From positions 1-39,772 of the IMG/VR virus record IMGVR_UViG_3300032157_000030: a stretch of 39,772 nt of DNA; one strand, 5' to 3'. The DNA is from a virus. A program made the position numbers and the translations under genes. Shown here piece after piece: positions 24,872 to 32,978 of the stretch. The notes beneath the pieces were generated by a model. That model made no database searches and was not told where the DNA came from. It saw only the letters and a list, made by a program, of their open reading frames with translations. The stretch's first letter is position 1. Every line of letters starts with the position of its first letter.

Positions 24872-26446
24872 CTAGGCAACCCGACGTCCCCCGCGCCGCT
24901 GCTGGTGCTGCTTGATCCGCCTCCCTTGGCGAATCGAGGCCTCTAACTCCCGCTTTTCCTGCTCCGCGCGCCACTGCTCGGAGCCCGGCTTGGGCCGCGT
25001 CGGCGGGGGTACGTAGAGTTGAGACAGCGGATAGACACTATGGAGCACGGCATCCGTGACGTCGTCGGGAACACCCTCTCGATGAGTCTGTCGATCCTTG
25101 CTCCATGAGAGAGTGATCCATTCCGTGAGTAGATCCACACAATGCTCGCGGCGCATCTTGAGATTGCCGTTCTCGAGCAAGCTTCTCAGATATTCAATGC
25201 GAGGCTTCTTGCGAGCACCCTTCGCAACACGCTGTGCCCACACACCATAGTTGCCCAAGTCCTCCAGACGTTGGTCGCCGACACCGCCCGTATCTACGTA
25301 GATTTCCCCAGCTCCCCAGAATGCCCGTAGCTTCTTGATCTCCCCCGCTATCTGCTCGGTGTTCAGTTCTGGGACACGGTAGGCCTCGAGCAGGATCACT
25401 TCCGGGGACTCGAGACACTTGGCCGCTACGGCAAAGCCGTTGCCATCGCTCCAGCCTACGTCGACCCCGATGATCTTGCGCCAGACCCGGCGGGGGTCCA
25501 GCTGGTAGGATTCGGGGACGAGGTTCCGCTCCGTGTGCGGGTAGACCCTGGACTCGTTGTCCCGGACCCAGAGGGCGAGGATCTCCCGCCGGAACGCGGC
25601 CGACAGCTTGGCTCGGAGCCGGGTCCAGTCCTCGTTGTCGTTGGCGGGGACGTCCCGGAGGCGGAGTAGCTCTGCGACGATCTCCTCCGGCGGAGTGTCG
25701 TCGAGAATGTGCGAGCCGGCTTCTAGGTCCTCGAGCAGCGCGGTGGCCGCGTCGATGTAGGGATTGTCGAGCGCGGTCCAGTGATGCGTCGACCATTGGG
25801 GTTTGGGCTTGCCCTGGTGATCGCGCCCCGTGGAGCATTCAAAGAAGTAGCCGATGGGATCCAGCCCCGGGCTGCCCACGAGGGCGAGCTGGCCACCGCC
25901 CAGGTGGACGGTGTCCATGAATTGCTTCACGAGGACGTCGTTGATCAGATACTTGAATTGGTCGTCGTGCCCTTGGAACGAGCCAGCCTCATCGATGACG
26001 GCACGCCGGAGGCCGTTGGCGAAACCGCGGAACCTCTCGATCTGGACCTTGTCGGACGCCCCCGCTAACCGAATCTGGTAGCCGTTGGGCAGCGTTGCCG
26101 TCTGCTCGCCGTTGTTGAACGTGATGCCGAGCCCATACTTGGCATCGAATTTGAGCAGGGTGGGCCAGATGATCCGCTTGGCGTGATCCTGGCTGAGCGC
26201 AATGAACAGGGAGAGGTGGCCGCCCCACTCTTGCCAGTTTTCTAGGAGCCAGGCAGCGATGCCGTGAGAGCCGCCCGCGCGCCGTCCTTTGAGCGCCACC
26301 TTGCGTGGGCTCGGGTCCTCGACGAAGGCCCGCTGCTTGGGATGCAGGTCCGCGAGGATGCGGCTCCAGGAGTCCGCGCCGACGTTGTCGACGTGGAGCG
26401 AGGCGAGGATGTCCGCTAGCTCGTAGTGGTCGGGCTCGACGATCAC
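24872..26446 (-). CDS. terL: Terminase large subunit
   Basis: The 524-residue ATPase-nuclease packages DNA into the head through the portal. Motifs: adenine-binding LHPKQRAF (34-41), a deviant Walker A KGRRAGGS (53-60) with the lysine at the front, Walker B AVIDEA (149-154; Asp152, Glu153), a VGSPG coupling motif (190-194), and the C-terminal RNase H-like nuclease acids Asp329 (IIGVDVGW), Asp385 (IYVDTGG) and an Asp near 476 (DDVTDAV). The start is GTG 26446. It is divergent from the portal gene, 42 bases apart, which is unusual because the two normally run together. Confidence 0.93.
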   Translation of the reverse strand: MIVEPDHYELADILASLHVDNVGADSWSRILADLHPKQRAFVEDPSPRKVALKGRRAGGSHGIAAWLLENWQEWGGHLSLFIALSQDHAKRIIWPTLLKFDAKYGLGITFNNGEQTATLPNGYQIRLAGASDKVQIERFRGFANGLRRAVIDEAGSFQGHDDQFKYLINDVLVKQFMDTVHLGGGQLALVGSPGLDPIGYFFECSTGRDHQGKPKPQWSTHHWTALDNPYIDAATALLEDLEAGSHILDDTPPEEIVAELLRLRDVPANDNEDWTRLRAKLSAAFRREILALWVRDNESRVYPHTERNLVPESYQLDPRRVWRKIIGVDVGWSDGNGFAVAAKCLESPEVILLEAYRVPELNTEQIAGEIKKLRAFWGAGEIYVDTGGVGDQRLEDLGNYGVWAQRVAKGARKKPRIEYLRSLLENGNLKMRREHCVDLLTEWITLSWSKDRQTHREGVPDDVTDAVLHSVYPLSQLYVPPPTRPKPGSEQWRAEQEKRELEASIRQGRRIKQHQQRRGGRRVA

Positions 26447-26462
26447 TCACGAGAAAGTCGAT

Positions 26463-26473
26463 AAAGCTTTTGT
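26463..26473 (+). promoter_or_regulatory. Weak AATCCA-type leader motif before the portal gene
   Basis: AAAGCTTTTGT starts 26 bases before ATG 26489. It keeps the TTTGT part of the motif at the usual distance but not the AATCCA part. It lies in the short gap between the divergent terminase and portal genes. Confidence 0.35.
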
Positions 26474-26488
26474 GCGGGCGCTCTGCCA

Positions 26489-28447
26489 ATGCGTCCGCGC
26501 GAGCAATGGCACCAACTTGAGGATGAGCAGGCAGCGGGAGCGGCCCTCGTCTCTGTCGCCAAGAAGTATCAAGAGCGCTGCACCTCCAGGAAATCCCGCG
26601 CCACCTCTCTGCTCTCCCTCTACGAGGGTCAGAGCCTCGGCTCTTTTGGTGCGAGTGCCTACGACGACGCAGAGCCGTTCACGTATGCCCCCGCCGGCAA
26701 CGGCAACACGGCGGAGCCGCCCGGTCCACCCGTCGATCAGATCTGGAATCTCGGCGCGTCCATCATGGACGCGATCGACGCCAAGCTTTTCCAGCAGCGC
26801 ACCAAGACGGCTTTCGTCACCACCAATGGCGGGTGGGAAGCCAAGAGAGCCGCCGTCCTCGCTGGGCGTTTCGTCGAGGGCATCCAGTCCGAGCCCCAAG
26901 GGATTTTTCAGGACTCCTGGGCCATGTGGAGGCACGGGGCCCGCATCGCCACCACCAGCACGGGCGGGTGCATGGTCTGGTTCTGGAGCGATCCAGACGA
27001 GGGCAAGATCGTCATGGAGTTGGACGACACCCTCTCGACGTGGGTGGAGACGAGCGGCCTTGCCTACGACGGCATCAGCGCGATCGGGCGCATCACCTAT
27101 TGGGACCCCGAAAAGCTCGCCGCGAAATACCCGCAGTTCGAGGCCCAGATCTTCAGCGCCGTCGACCGAGCGGAGAACGACCTCCGAGACATCACCAACT
27201 TTGACGACGAGCTGGGCCCCGACGAGGTGAAGCGCGTCCCGCTCGTCCAAGGCTTTCGGATGAAAGCCCCGGGCGTCAAGGGCGTGAAGTTGATCGCGAT
27301 CCCCGGCGCGACCCTAGAGAGAGACGAGTACGACTACGACTACCCGCCGTGCGTCCACTTCTGCCCGATGAGGCAGATCGCCGGCTACTGGGGCAAGCCT
27401 CTACTCGAGCGCATCGCCAAACCACTCGAGTACATGAACCAACTCGTCGCGGGCATGTGCGACGCAGAGCGACTCACACCCAAAGGCGCGGTCATCTACA
27501 ACCCTACGGTGACGCCCCCAGCGTCGCTCGCTGAAATCAAGAACGTCGTTCTCATCCCTCATGCGGGGCCACCGGAGATGGCTCCCCGCTACGAGGCACC
27601 GCAACCGTGGAACCCCGCCGTCCGGCAGTGGCTCTTTGACTTCAAGCAGATTTGTTACGACCTGGCTGGCATGACCGAGGCCGCGGTCACGGCTGGACGT
27701 GAAAAAGGCCTCTCGAGCGGTGTAGCCATCCGCTTGGTTCAGGAGCAGACCCACGAGCGCTTTGCTCCCGTGGAAGAGGAGTTTGCTCGCTGCGTTGGTC
27801 CGGAGAGCGCCAAGCAGATCATCCGGTGCGCCCAAGAGATCGAAAGAAGGGGCAAGTTCACGGCCGCGTGGAAAAGCGGAGAGGAGAACGGGTTCCTCAC
27901 CGAGATCCCGGCTGACGTGTTCAATGTGCTCGACGACTATAAGTACAAGGTCGAGCCTCAAGTCGTCAGCGGCAACGTCAACACGCCTGCCGATCGCATC
28001 GAGCTAGCCGAGGAGCTGATGTCCGCCGGCATCATCACCGGGCAGAGCTACGCCGCAATCGTGACTCACTACGACACTCCCGGCTCCACGGGCTCCGACA
28101 TCAACGCGGCCGAGGAACAGTTCACGGAGCGCCAGATCGACAACTGGCTCTATGCCGAGGAGGACGATCTCGAAGAGAGCTACCAGGGCCCGGAGAAGTG
28201 GTTCCAGCAAGACCAAAGGCTCCTTCAAGTCGGCGCTGCCCTGCTCCACGCCAAGATGCAGCAGTGCCCACCGGAGCGGCTCCTCTACTTCATGCGATTC
28301 ATGGCGGAGCTGCAGCTCCAGATCGAGCAGAAGCAAAACCGGCAAGTTCAGCTCCAGGCCGCTGCCTCCGGGCAAGGTCCCGCCCCCGCTCCCACGGCTG
28401 CACCCGAGCAAGCCGCACCACCACCGGCGCCCGCGATGGCCGCCTGA
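26489..28447 (+). CDS. Portal protein
   Basis: A 652-residue podoviral-type portal. The layout is typical: an N-terminal helical wing, an alpha/beta part (about 160-300), the conserved middle region with GYWGKPLLERIAKPLEYMNQLVAGMCD (a 'G......P...N' helix), the loop with MTEAAVTAGREKGLSSGVAIRLV, and a long helical C-terminus with Gln-rich and Pro/Ala-rich ends (residues about 590-652). It forms the dodecamer through which DNA passes. Size fits the P22/epsilon15 range. The scaffold gene follows after 17 bases. Confidence 0.85.
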   Translation: MRPREQWHQLEDEQAAGAALVSVAKKYQERCTSRKSRATSLLSLYEGQSLGSFGASAYDDAEPFTYAPAGNGNTAEPPGPPVDQIWNLGASIMDAIDAKLFQQRTKTAFVTTNGGWEAKRAAVLAGRFVEGIQSEPQGIFQDSWAMWRHGARIATTSTGGCMVWFWSDPDEGKIVMELDDTLSTWVETSGLAYDGISAIGRITYWDPEKLAAKYPQFEAQIFSAVDRAENDLRDITNFDDELGPDEVKRVPLVQGFRMKAPGVKGVKLIAIPGATLERDEYDYDYPPCVHFCPMRQIAGYWGKPLLERIAKPLEYMNQLVAGMCDAERLTPKGAVIYNPTVTPPASLAEIKNVVLIPHAGPPEMAPRYEAPQPWNPAVRQWLFDFKQICYDLAGMTEAAVTAGREKGLSSGVAIRLVQEQTHERFAPVEEEFARCVGPESAKQIIRCAQEIERRGKFTAAWKSGEENGFLTEIPADVFNVLDDYKYKVEPQVVSGNVNTPADRIELAEELMSAGIITGQSYAAIVTHYDTPGSTGSDINAAEEQFTERQIDNWLYAEEDDLEESYQGPEKWFQQDQRLLQVGAALLHAKMQQCPPERLLYFMRFMAELQLQIEQKQNRQVQLQAAASGQGPAPAPTAAPEQAAPPPAPAMAA

Positions 28448-28464
28448 ACGAGGTCGACGAGTAG

Positions 28465-29667
28465 ATGCCTCACGAGGATACCGCGGCACCAGCCGCTCCA
28501 GCACCCGCACCGTCCAAAGTCGAGTCGGACGACGAAATCATTGCGTCCATCACCAAAGAGATCGCGGACACCAAGGACGACAAGCTCGCCGCGGAACTCG
28601 ACGACGACGACGAGCCCAAGGCCAAGGGGAAACCCAAGCCCGAGGCGGACGACGACGAGGACGACACCGTCGACTCCGACGCGGACGACGACGAGGAGGA
28701 AACGGCCGAGGACGACGACGAGCGAGATCGGCGGGAGACCGAGCCCGACCTCCCGGAGAACAAGCGCCTCAAGAAGGCCAACGCCCTGCTCGAGGAGGGC
28801 GATCTAGAGGGCGCGCTCAAACTCGCTTTCGGGAAGGACTCCGCCTTTTTCAAAATCGACGGGGCGAAGTGGAGCAACTACCGCGACCAAGTGAAGCGCG
28901 ACAAGCAAGCTCTCCGCGCGCGGGAAGCCCAGCTCGACGCCAGGCTTCAGGAGCTACAGGCCGAATATCACCAGACCGTGGACCAGCTCCGCCCGGCTGC
29001 CAAATTGTTCAAGCTGCAGAGCGAGTTTGCCCAGAACCGGGACTATGCCGCGCTCATCCAGCTGTGTGAGGGCATCACCGGCGAGCAGTGGGACACCATC
29101 AACAAGAATTGCCTCAAGGGTGCCAAGCGCTCCCCGGAGGCCCTCCGACTCCAGCAGCAAATCGACAAGCTCCAAGCGGATATCGCCAAGCGGGAGGAGG
29201 CTGCCCAGCAGCAAAAGCAGCAACTCACCCAGGAGCAGGTCTACGCCAAGGACCTCGAGACGATCCGCTCTCAGTTGGGCAAGCACGCCGTCCGCAAAGT
29301 GCCCAACTTCGAGAGGCGCGTTTACAACGTCCTCATCAAGACCAAGGACCCTCACCTGGGGCTGACCCTATCGATGGAGGAGGCCGCTGCTCGCGTCATC
29401 CGTGGGGAAAAGAAGCGCGTCGAGCAGAGCAAGTGGCTGCTGGAGGGTAAGAAAACCAAGGCACCCGAGGTCGAGCCCGACGAGGTAGAGGAGCCCAAAA
29501 GCGCCAAGGGTAAGCCCGGCGTAAAGAAGGCCGGGACCACTCTGCTGCGTAGAGACTCGCAAGCCAACGGCGCCACGAGCAAGGAGGAGAGCGACGACGA
29601 GATCATCCGCGACCTCCAGCGGCAGATCAGCCGGGGCAAGGTGGCCGCGAGAAAGAAGGCCTCGTGA
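28465..29667 (+). CDS. Scaffolding protein
   Basis: The 400-residue protein has the typical composition of a procapsid scaffold: a long acidic region (residues about 45-95, runs of Asp and Glu), a coiled-coil middle (about 140-190 and 230-270) and a basic C-terminus (RDLQRQISRGKVAARKKAS) of the kind that contacts coat protein. It follows the portal gene, the usual place. It overlaps the next gene by 4 bases (GTGA). In most phages the capsid gene would follow; here it is about 20 kb away in the prophage. Confidence 0.78.
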   Translation: MPHEDTAAPAAPAPAPSKVESDDEIIASITKEIADTKDDKLAAELDDDDEPKAKGKPKPEADDDEDDTVDSDADDDEEETAEDDDERDRRETEPDLPENKRLKKANALLEEGDLEGALKLAFGKDSAFFKIDGAKWSNYRDQVKRDKQALRAREAQLDARLQELQAEYHQTVDQLRPAAKLFKLQSEFAQNRDYAALIQLCEGITGEQWDTINKNCLKGAKRSPEALRLQQQIDKLQADIAKREEAAQQQKQQLTQEQVYAKDLETIRSQLGKHAVRKVPNFERRVYNVLIKTKDPHLGLTLSMEEAAARVIRGEKKRVEQSKWLLEGKKTKAPEVEPDEVEEPKSAKGKPGVKKAGTTLLRRDSQANGATSKEESDDEIIRDLQRQISRGKVAARKKAS

Positions 29668-30356
29668 GGCGGCTGCGCTCCGAATACATCCTCTGTGTAG
29701 AGGATGAGGAGCTGGACCGCTCGAGCCGGAGCAGCGGGGGCATCATCGCGCCGGTGATGTACACGCTGAAAGGCAAAGACAAGGACCAGCTGTTCATGGC
29801 TCGGGTCGTTCAGACCGGGCCCGGCAAGCTCGATGCGTCAGTGGGGGAGCGCCGTCCCGTGTGCGTCAGCAAGGGCGACATGCTGATGATGCTCCAAAAC
29901 AACGTCAGCTACCGCGTCACCCTCCAACAGCGGCCGCACTACGTCGTCCAGAATCGTTTCGTTGGCGGCGTGCTCTCAGAGGATCTCGAAGTGACCCCCA
30001 AACAACACTACATCTTGGTGAAGTCCGACCCGGAGAAAGCCCGGCTCGCCACCATCGGCAAGGGCATCCTCCATTTGGCCAGCGTCGAGATCGACACCGA
30101 TGACATCCGGCGCCGGAGCGGCATCCAGGCGGAGTATGGCGTCGTCGTCTCCAAGGGACCGGGGGCCTGGATCGACGGCAACTGGCTCGAGCCGGAGTGT
30201 GAAGTCGGCGACCTCATCCTCTACGACAAGTCGCACAGCACGATCCCGGTGATGATCCGCGGGCAGACGGGCTACACGCTCGTCCCCTCCGACATGCTCA
30301 TCATGGGGGACGATCTCGCCGACCTGCTCGGTGAGGAGCAGCGCGCAGCTAGCTAA
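29664..30356 (+). CDS. Tandem GroES-like co-chaperonin
   Basis: The 230-residue protein looks like two Cpn10/GroES folds in one chain. Repeat 1 (about 6-105) has a mobile-loop-like SSGGIIAP (23-30), RVVQTGPGKLD (47-57) and VSKGDMLMM (68-76). Repeat 2 (about 114-216) has HYILVKSDPEK, a loop with GKGILHL (132-138), YGVVVSKGPG (158-167), CEVGDLILYDK (179-189) and GYTLVPSDMLIM. These match 'VLVK', 'GGIIIP', 'VVAVGPG', 'VKVGDRVLF' and 'YLI....DILA' of GroES. It probably works with host GroEL to fold the capsid or scaffold protein, as T4 gp31 does. Start GTG 29664. Confidence 0.75.
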   Translation: MRRLRSEYILCVEDEELDRSSRSSGGIIAPVMYTLKGKDKDQLFMARVVQTGPGKLDASVGERRPVCVSKGDMLMMLQNNVSYRVTLQQRPHYVVQNRFVGGVLSEDLEVTPKQHYILVKSDPEKARLATIGKGILHLASVEIDTDDIRRRSGIQAEYGVVVSKGPGAWIDGNWLEPECEVGDLILYDKSHSTIPVMIRGQTGYTLVPSDMLIMGDDLADLLGEEQRAAS

Positions 30357-30365
30357 TCCACTTGT
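30355..30365 (+). promoter_or_regulatory. AATCCA-type leader motif
   Basis: AATCCACTTGT begins 25 bases before ATG 30380 and overlaps the stop codon of the GroES-like gene. Confidence 0.55.
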
Positions 30366-30379
30366 GGGGCGTGGTGGCC

Positions 30380-30769
30380 ATGGCCATCACGCTCACCACC
30401 GGGGCACGCAACGCGGCATGCAACGCTATCGTAGACTTGGTCGACGTTGGCGCGGCTGCCAACGGTACCATCGTCATCTACTCCGGCGGGGTCGGCGGAA
30501 CGACGCTGGCTACGTTCACGACGGCCGGCACGGCATTTGGCAACGCCTCCACGGGAACGGCAACCCTACAGTCGACTCCCATCAGCGCGACCGCTGCAGC
30601 GACGGGGACCGTCAATGCCTTCACGCTCCGGGATCAGGACAACGCAGAGGTCCTGAGAGGTAGCGTGACGGCGACCGGTGGAGGCGGGGATATCACGGTC
30701 GACAACACCAGCATCACGAGCGGGCAGACCGTCAACATCACCAGCTTTACTTTCACCGTCCCCGCGTAA
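30380..30769 (+). CDS. Conserved-type phage structural protein
   Basis: A 129-residue protein (MAITLTTGARNAACNAIVDLVDVG...) of a type common in tailed phages: a helical 'ARNAACNAIVDLVD' start, then beta strands with GTIVIYSGG, ATFTTAGTAFGNAS and a final TVNITSFTFTVPA. Its function is unknown; it is likely a small head or appendage protein. I chose ATG 30380 over a TTG 18 bases earlier because of the spacing to the leader motif. Confidence 0.72.
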   Translation: MAITLTTGARNAACNAIVDLVDVGAAANGTIVIYSGGVGGTTLATFTTAGTAFGNASTGTATLQSTPISATAAATGTVNAFTLRDQDNAEVLRGSVTATGGGGDITVDNTSITSGQTVNITSFTFTVPA

Positions 30770-30779
30770 AGGCCCCTGG

Positions 30780-31754
30780 ATGGCCGCAGCCTACGTCAGC
30801 CATACCACCGGCGTAGCCTCGAGATCGGTCACGGTCCCCGCCGGCACGGACCGGCTGCTCGTGGCGATCGCTCTATCGACCGCGTCCACGGGCGCGCGAA
30901 CCGCCACCTACGGCGGGGTCAGCATGTCCGTGGCCACGACGGCCAACGGCTGGGCTCAGATCTTCTACATGCTGTCACCCCCGGCGGGAGCAGCGACCTT
31001 GGCCGTCAGCGGGGCCAACGTCAGCACGGTCATCGCTGCGCACTACACGGGGATTGGCTCGTTTCAGACGAGCAGCGGGCAACAAGGCTCGGTCGCTAGC
31101 GCTAGCTTCACGCCCACGACGGCGGGTCTCATCGTCTTTGGGCTGGTGGCGAGCACCACCAGCCATACCCCCGTAGCGAGCACGAATGAGCGCTACGACA
31201 CCGGGGGAGACTACTACGCCGATCGGCTCGTCTCGAGCGGCGGAGCGGTCACGGTGGGGGTCTCCGCTGCCACTGACCCGGACTATGCCGGCGCGATTTT
31301 CTGGGAACCGATCAGCGCCACGGGCTCCCCCAGCTCGAGCGTTTGCACGGCGAGCGGCACACTGCAGACCTCTGCGTTCATTGGTGCAGCCACTTCCAGC
31401 GTTTCCACGGCGAGCGGAACCGCCACCGTCGTGGTCAGCGCCACGGGGGCACCCTCGAAGTCTGCCGCTACGACGAGCGGCACTGCCACGGTCACGGTCG
31501 CTGCCACGGGCTCCCCCAGCTCCACGGCGGCCACCACGAGCGGCACCGTGGGGGTCGTGGTCAGCGCCTCTGGGGCGGTCACCACGGGCAGCGCCACCGC
31601 TTCGGGGACCGCTGTGCTGATACCTCCGGTGGGCGGAACCATCGAGCTGACGAGCACGCTCGCTCAACGGGTGAGGGCACGGAGCCAGCTCCGGGACGTG
31701 GTCCTGTCCTCGAGCGAGCTGGTCCAGCGGGTGAGAGCCCGGCACGCCCTCTAG
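30780..31754 (+). CDS. Repeat-containing appendage protein
   Basis: The 324-residue protein has a beta-rich N-terminal domain (about 1-180) and then five Ser/Thr/Ala/Gly repeats of about 24 residues (such as TASGTATVVVSATGAPS; 31321-31620). The C-terminus carries two LAQRVRAR/LVQRVRAR units. The first domain looks like a jelly-roll or lectin-type structural module. Repeats of this sort are typical for phage surface decoration or fibre stalks. It follows the preceding gene by 10 bases. Confidence 0.68.
   Translation: MAAAYVSHTTGVASRSVTVPAGTDRLLVAIALSTASTGARTATYGGVSMSVATTANGWAQIFYMLSPPAGAATLAVSGANVSTVIAAHYTGIGSFQTSSGQQGSVASASFTPTTAGLIVFGLVASTTSHTPVASTNERYDTGGDYYADRLVSSGGAVTVGVSAATDPDYAGAIFWEPISATGSPSSSVCTASGTLQTSAFIGAATSSVSTASGTATVVVSATGAPSKSAATTSGTATVTVAATGSPSSTAATTSGTVGVVVSASGAVTTGSATASGTAVLIPPVGGTIELTSTLAQRVRARSQLRDVVLSSSELVQRVRARHAL
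31321..31620 (+). repeat. Tandem repeats in the appendage gene
   Basis: About five imperfect 72-base units encode SGTAxVxVSATGxPS-type sequence. Because of their similarity they could change in number by slippage. Confidence 0.65.
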
Positions 31755-31784
31755 CCAATAGTTCGCTTGTCGACGCCCCCAGAC

Positions 31785-32090
31785 ATGGACGTCTACGACA
31801 TCGGCGACATGCCCCGGTTCTCCGCCGCGTTTGCGGTGGCTGGTGTCGCGACCAATCCAGGAGCCGTCAAATTCAAGTGGCGCACCCCCGCCGGTGTCGA
31901 GACGACGTACGTCTACGCCACTGACCCCGAAGTCGTCCGCGCTTCCACGGGCAATTACTACGTCGACCTGCTCTTGGATGAGCCGGGAACGTGGACGATT
32001 CGTTGGGTCAGCGCGGGGACGTGCACCTCAGCCGATGAGGTCCGGGTGCGGGTAGAGACGTCCGCGTTCACGACCCCGCTCGCCACCTAA
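31785..32090 (+). CDS. Small phage structural protein
   Basis: A 101-residue protein from ATG 31785 (a TTG six codons earlier is possible). The pattern FSAAFAVAGVATNPGAVKFKW, then GNYYVDLLLDEPGTWTIRW resembles a small beta-sandwich family widespread in phages ('DP..V...v..P.G......Y......G.Y...l....G.W..RW'). It lies between the repeat protein and the LamG-like protein. A CTTGT motif lies 19 bases before the ATG. Confidence 0.65.
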   Translation: MDVYDIGDMPRFSAAFAVAGVATNPGAVKFKWRTPAGVETTYVYATDPEVVRASTGNYYVDLLLDEPGTWTIRWVSAGTCTSADEVRVRVETSAFTTPLAT

Positions 32091-32099
32091 TCCACTTGT
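32089..32099 (+). promoter_or_regulatory. AATCCA-type leader motif
   Basis: AATCCACTTGT begins 25 bases before ATG 32114 and overlaps the preceding stop codon. Confidence 0.55.
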
Positions 32100-32113
32100 G
32101 AGCGGCCCCCGGC

Positions 32114-32905
32114 ATGAGCCGGATTTGGGCACCGAACAAGTACCACTCGACGATCTCGCCGACTTTCAGCCCGGCGCAAGTTCCGTCGGTCACCACGTGG
32201 CTCCGGTTGGGGGTGTCGAGTCAGAGCGGCGGCCAGTGGACGAGCATCACGGACGCCCTCAATTCCAACCCGGCGACGTTCAACGCCGCACGCCAAACGG
32301 ACGTGGCTACGACCGCCAACAGTCTACCGGTTCAGACATTCATCGCGACGCGGCCGAGTGCCATGGTCTGGCCGCTCATCGCGGCGAACAACCAAACCGC
32401 TCAATGGGGGATCGGGTTCTGGTTCAAGCCAGCGACCGTCAGTAACAGCGTCAACCAGACCCTGCTCATCGCGAGCCCGTCCGTGACCAACGGCACGTCG
32501 TCTCCCGGAAAATTCAATCTCTATCAGTTCAACGCCACCCTCAACATCATCGTGACGACTGCAGCTGGCGGGTCGCGTCAGTTGCAGATCTCGACGTTGA
32601 CGGCGAACACCTGGGTCTGGTGCCGGTGGAGCTGGGACAGTGCGAGATCGGGCGATGATCGCATGCGCGTCTACATCAACGGCACCAATGTGTCGTCCTC
32701 CGGAAGCTACAGTGACTTGGGAAGCGGGGCAGCGTTCCCCACCAATCTCAACGCGCCCACCGGCAACATCATCGGCGGGCACTTTGGGGACAACGGCACG
32801 GGCAACGGGCTGGGTGCCGACATCGGACCCAACATCTACACGTTCAACGCCGACCCCACCGCGGCGGAAGAGACGGCGATCATGAACTACGAGAAGCCCA
32901 CGTGA
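32114..32905 (+). CDS. LamG/concanavalin-like appendage protein
   Basis: The 263-residue protein resembles a LamG-like jelly-roll: WGIGFWFKPATVSNS, FNLYQFNATLNIIVTTAA, LTANTWVWCRWSWDSARSGDDRMRVYINGTNV and a final NPTA-like ADPTAAEETAIMNY segment. Such domains bind carbohydrate or protein on cell surfaces and are common in phage appendages. It is the last gene of the plus-strand structural block, and accessory genes start behind it. Confidence 0.72.
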   Translation: MSRIWAPNKYHSTISPTFSPAQVPSVTTWLRLGVSSQSGGQWTSITDALNSNPATFNAARQTDVATTANSLPVQTFIATRPSAMVWPLIAANNQTAQWGIGFWFKPATVSNSVNQTLLIASPSVTNGTSSPGKFNLYQFNATLNIIVTTAAGGSRQLQISTLTANTWVWCRWSWDSARSGDDRMRVYINGTNVSSSGSYSDLGSGAAFPTNLNAPTGNIIGGHFGDNGTGNGLGADIGPNIYTFNADPTAAEETAIMNYEKPT

Positions 32906-32925
32906 GACAGACGCTACCATAGGCC

Positions 32926-32946
32926 GACTTAGTCTAGTGTTTGGAC
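32926..32946 (+). repeat. 21-bp element, copy 1, before an accessory gene
   Basis: The bases share 19 of 21 positions with 33644-33664; the common core is TAGTCTAGTGTTTGG. It lies about 33 bases before the next gene. It is likely a promoter or operator for single accessory genes. Confidence 0.6.
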
Positions 32947-32978
32947 ATTAAGGAAAGTATAGGTCCGCCGTTGCCGTC

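Noticed and set aside
28465-29667. Head maturation protease fused to scaffold
   Set aside because: No Ser/His catalytic motifs are seen in the acidic coiled-coil protein.
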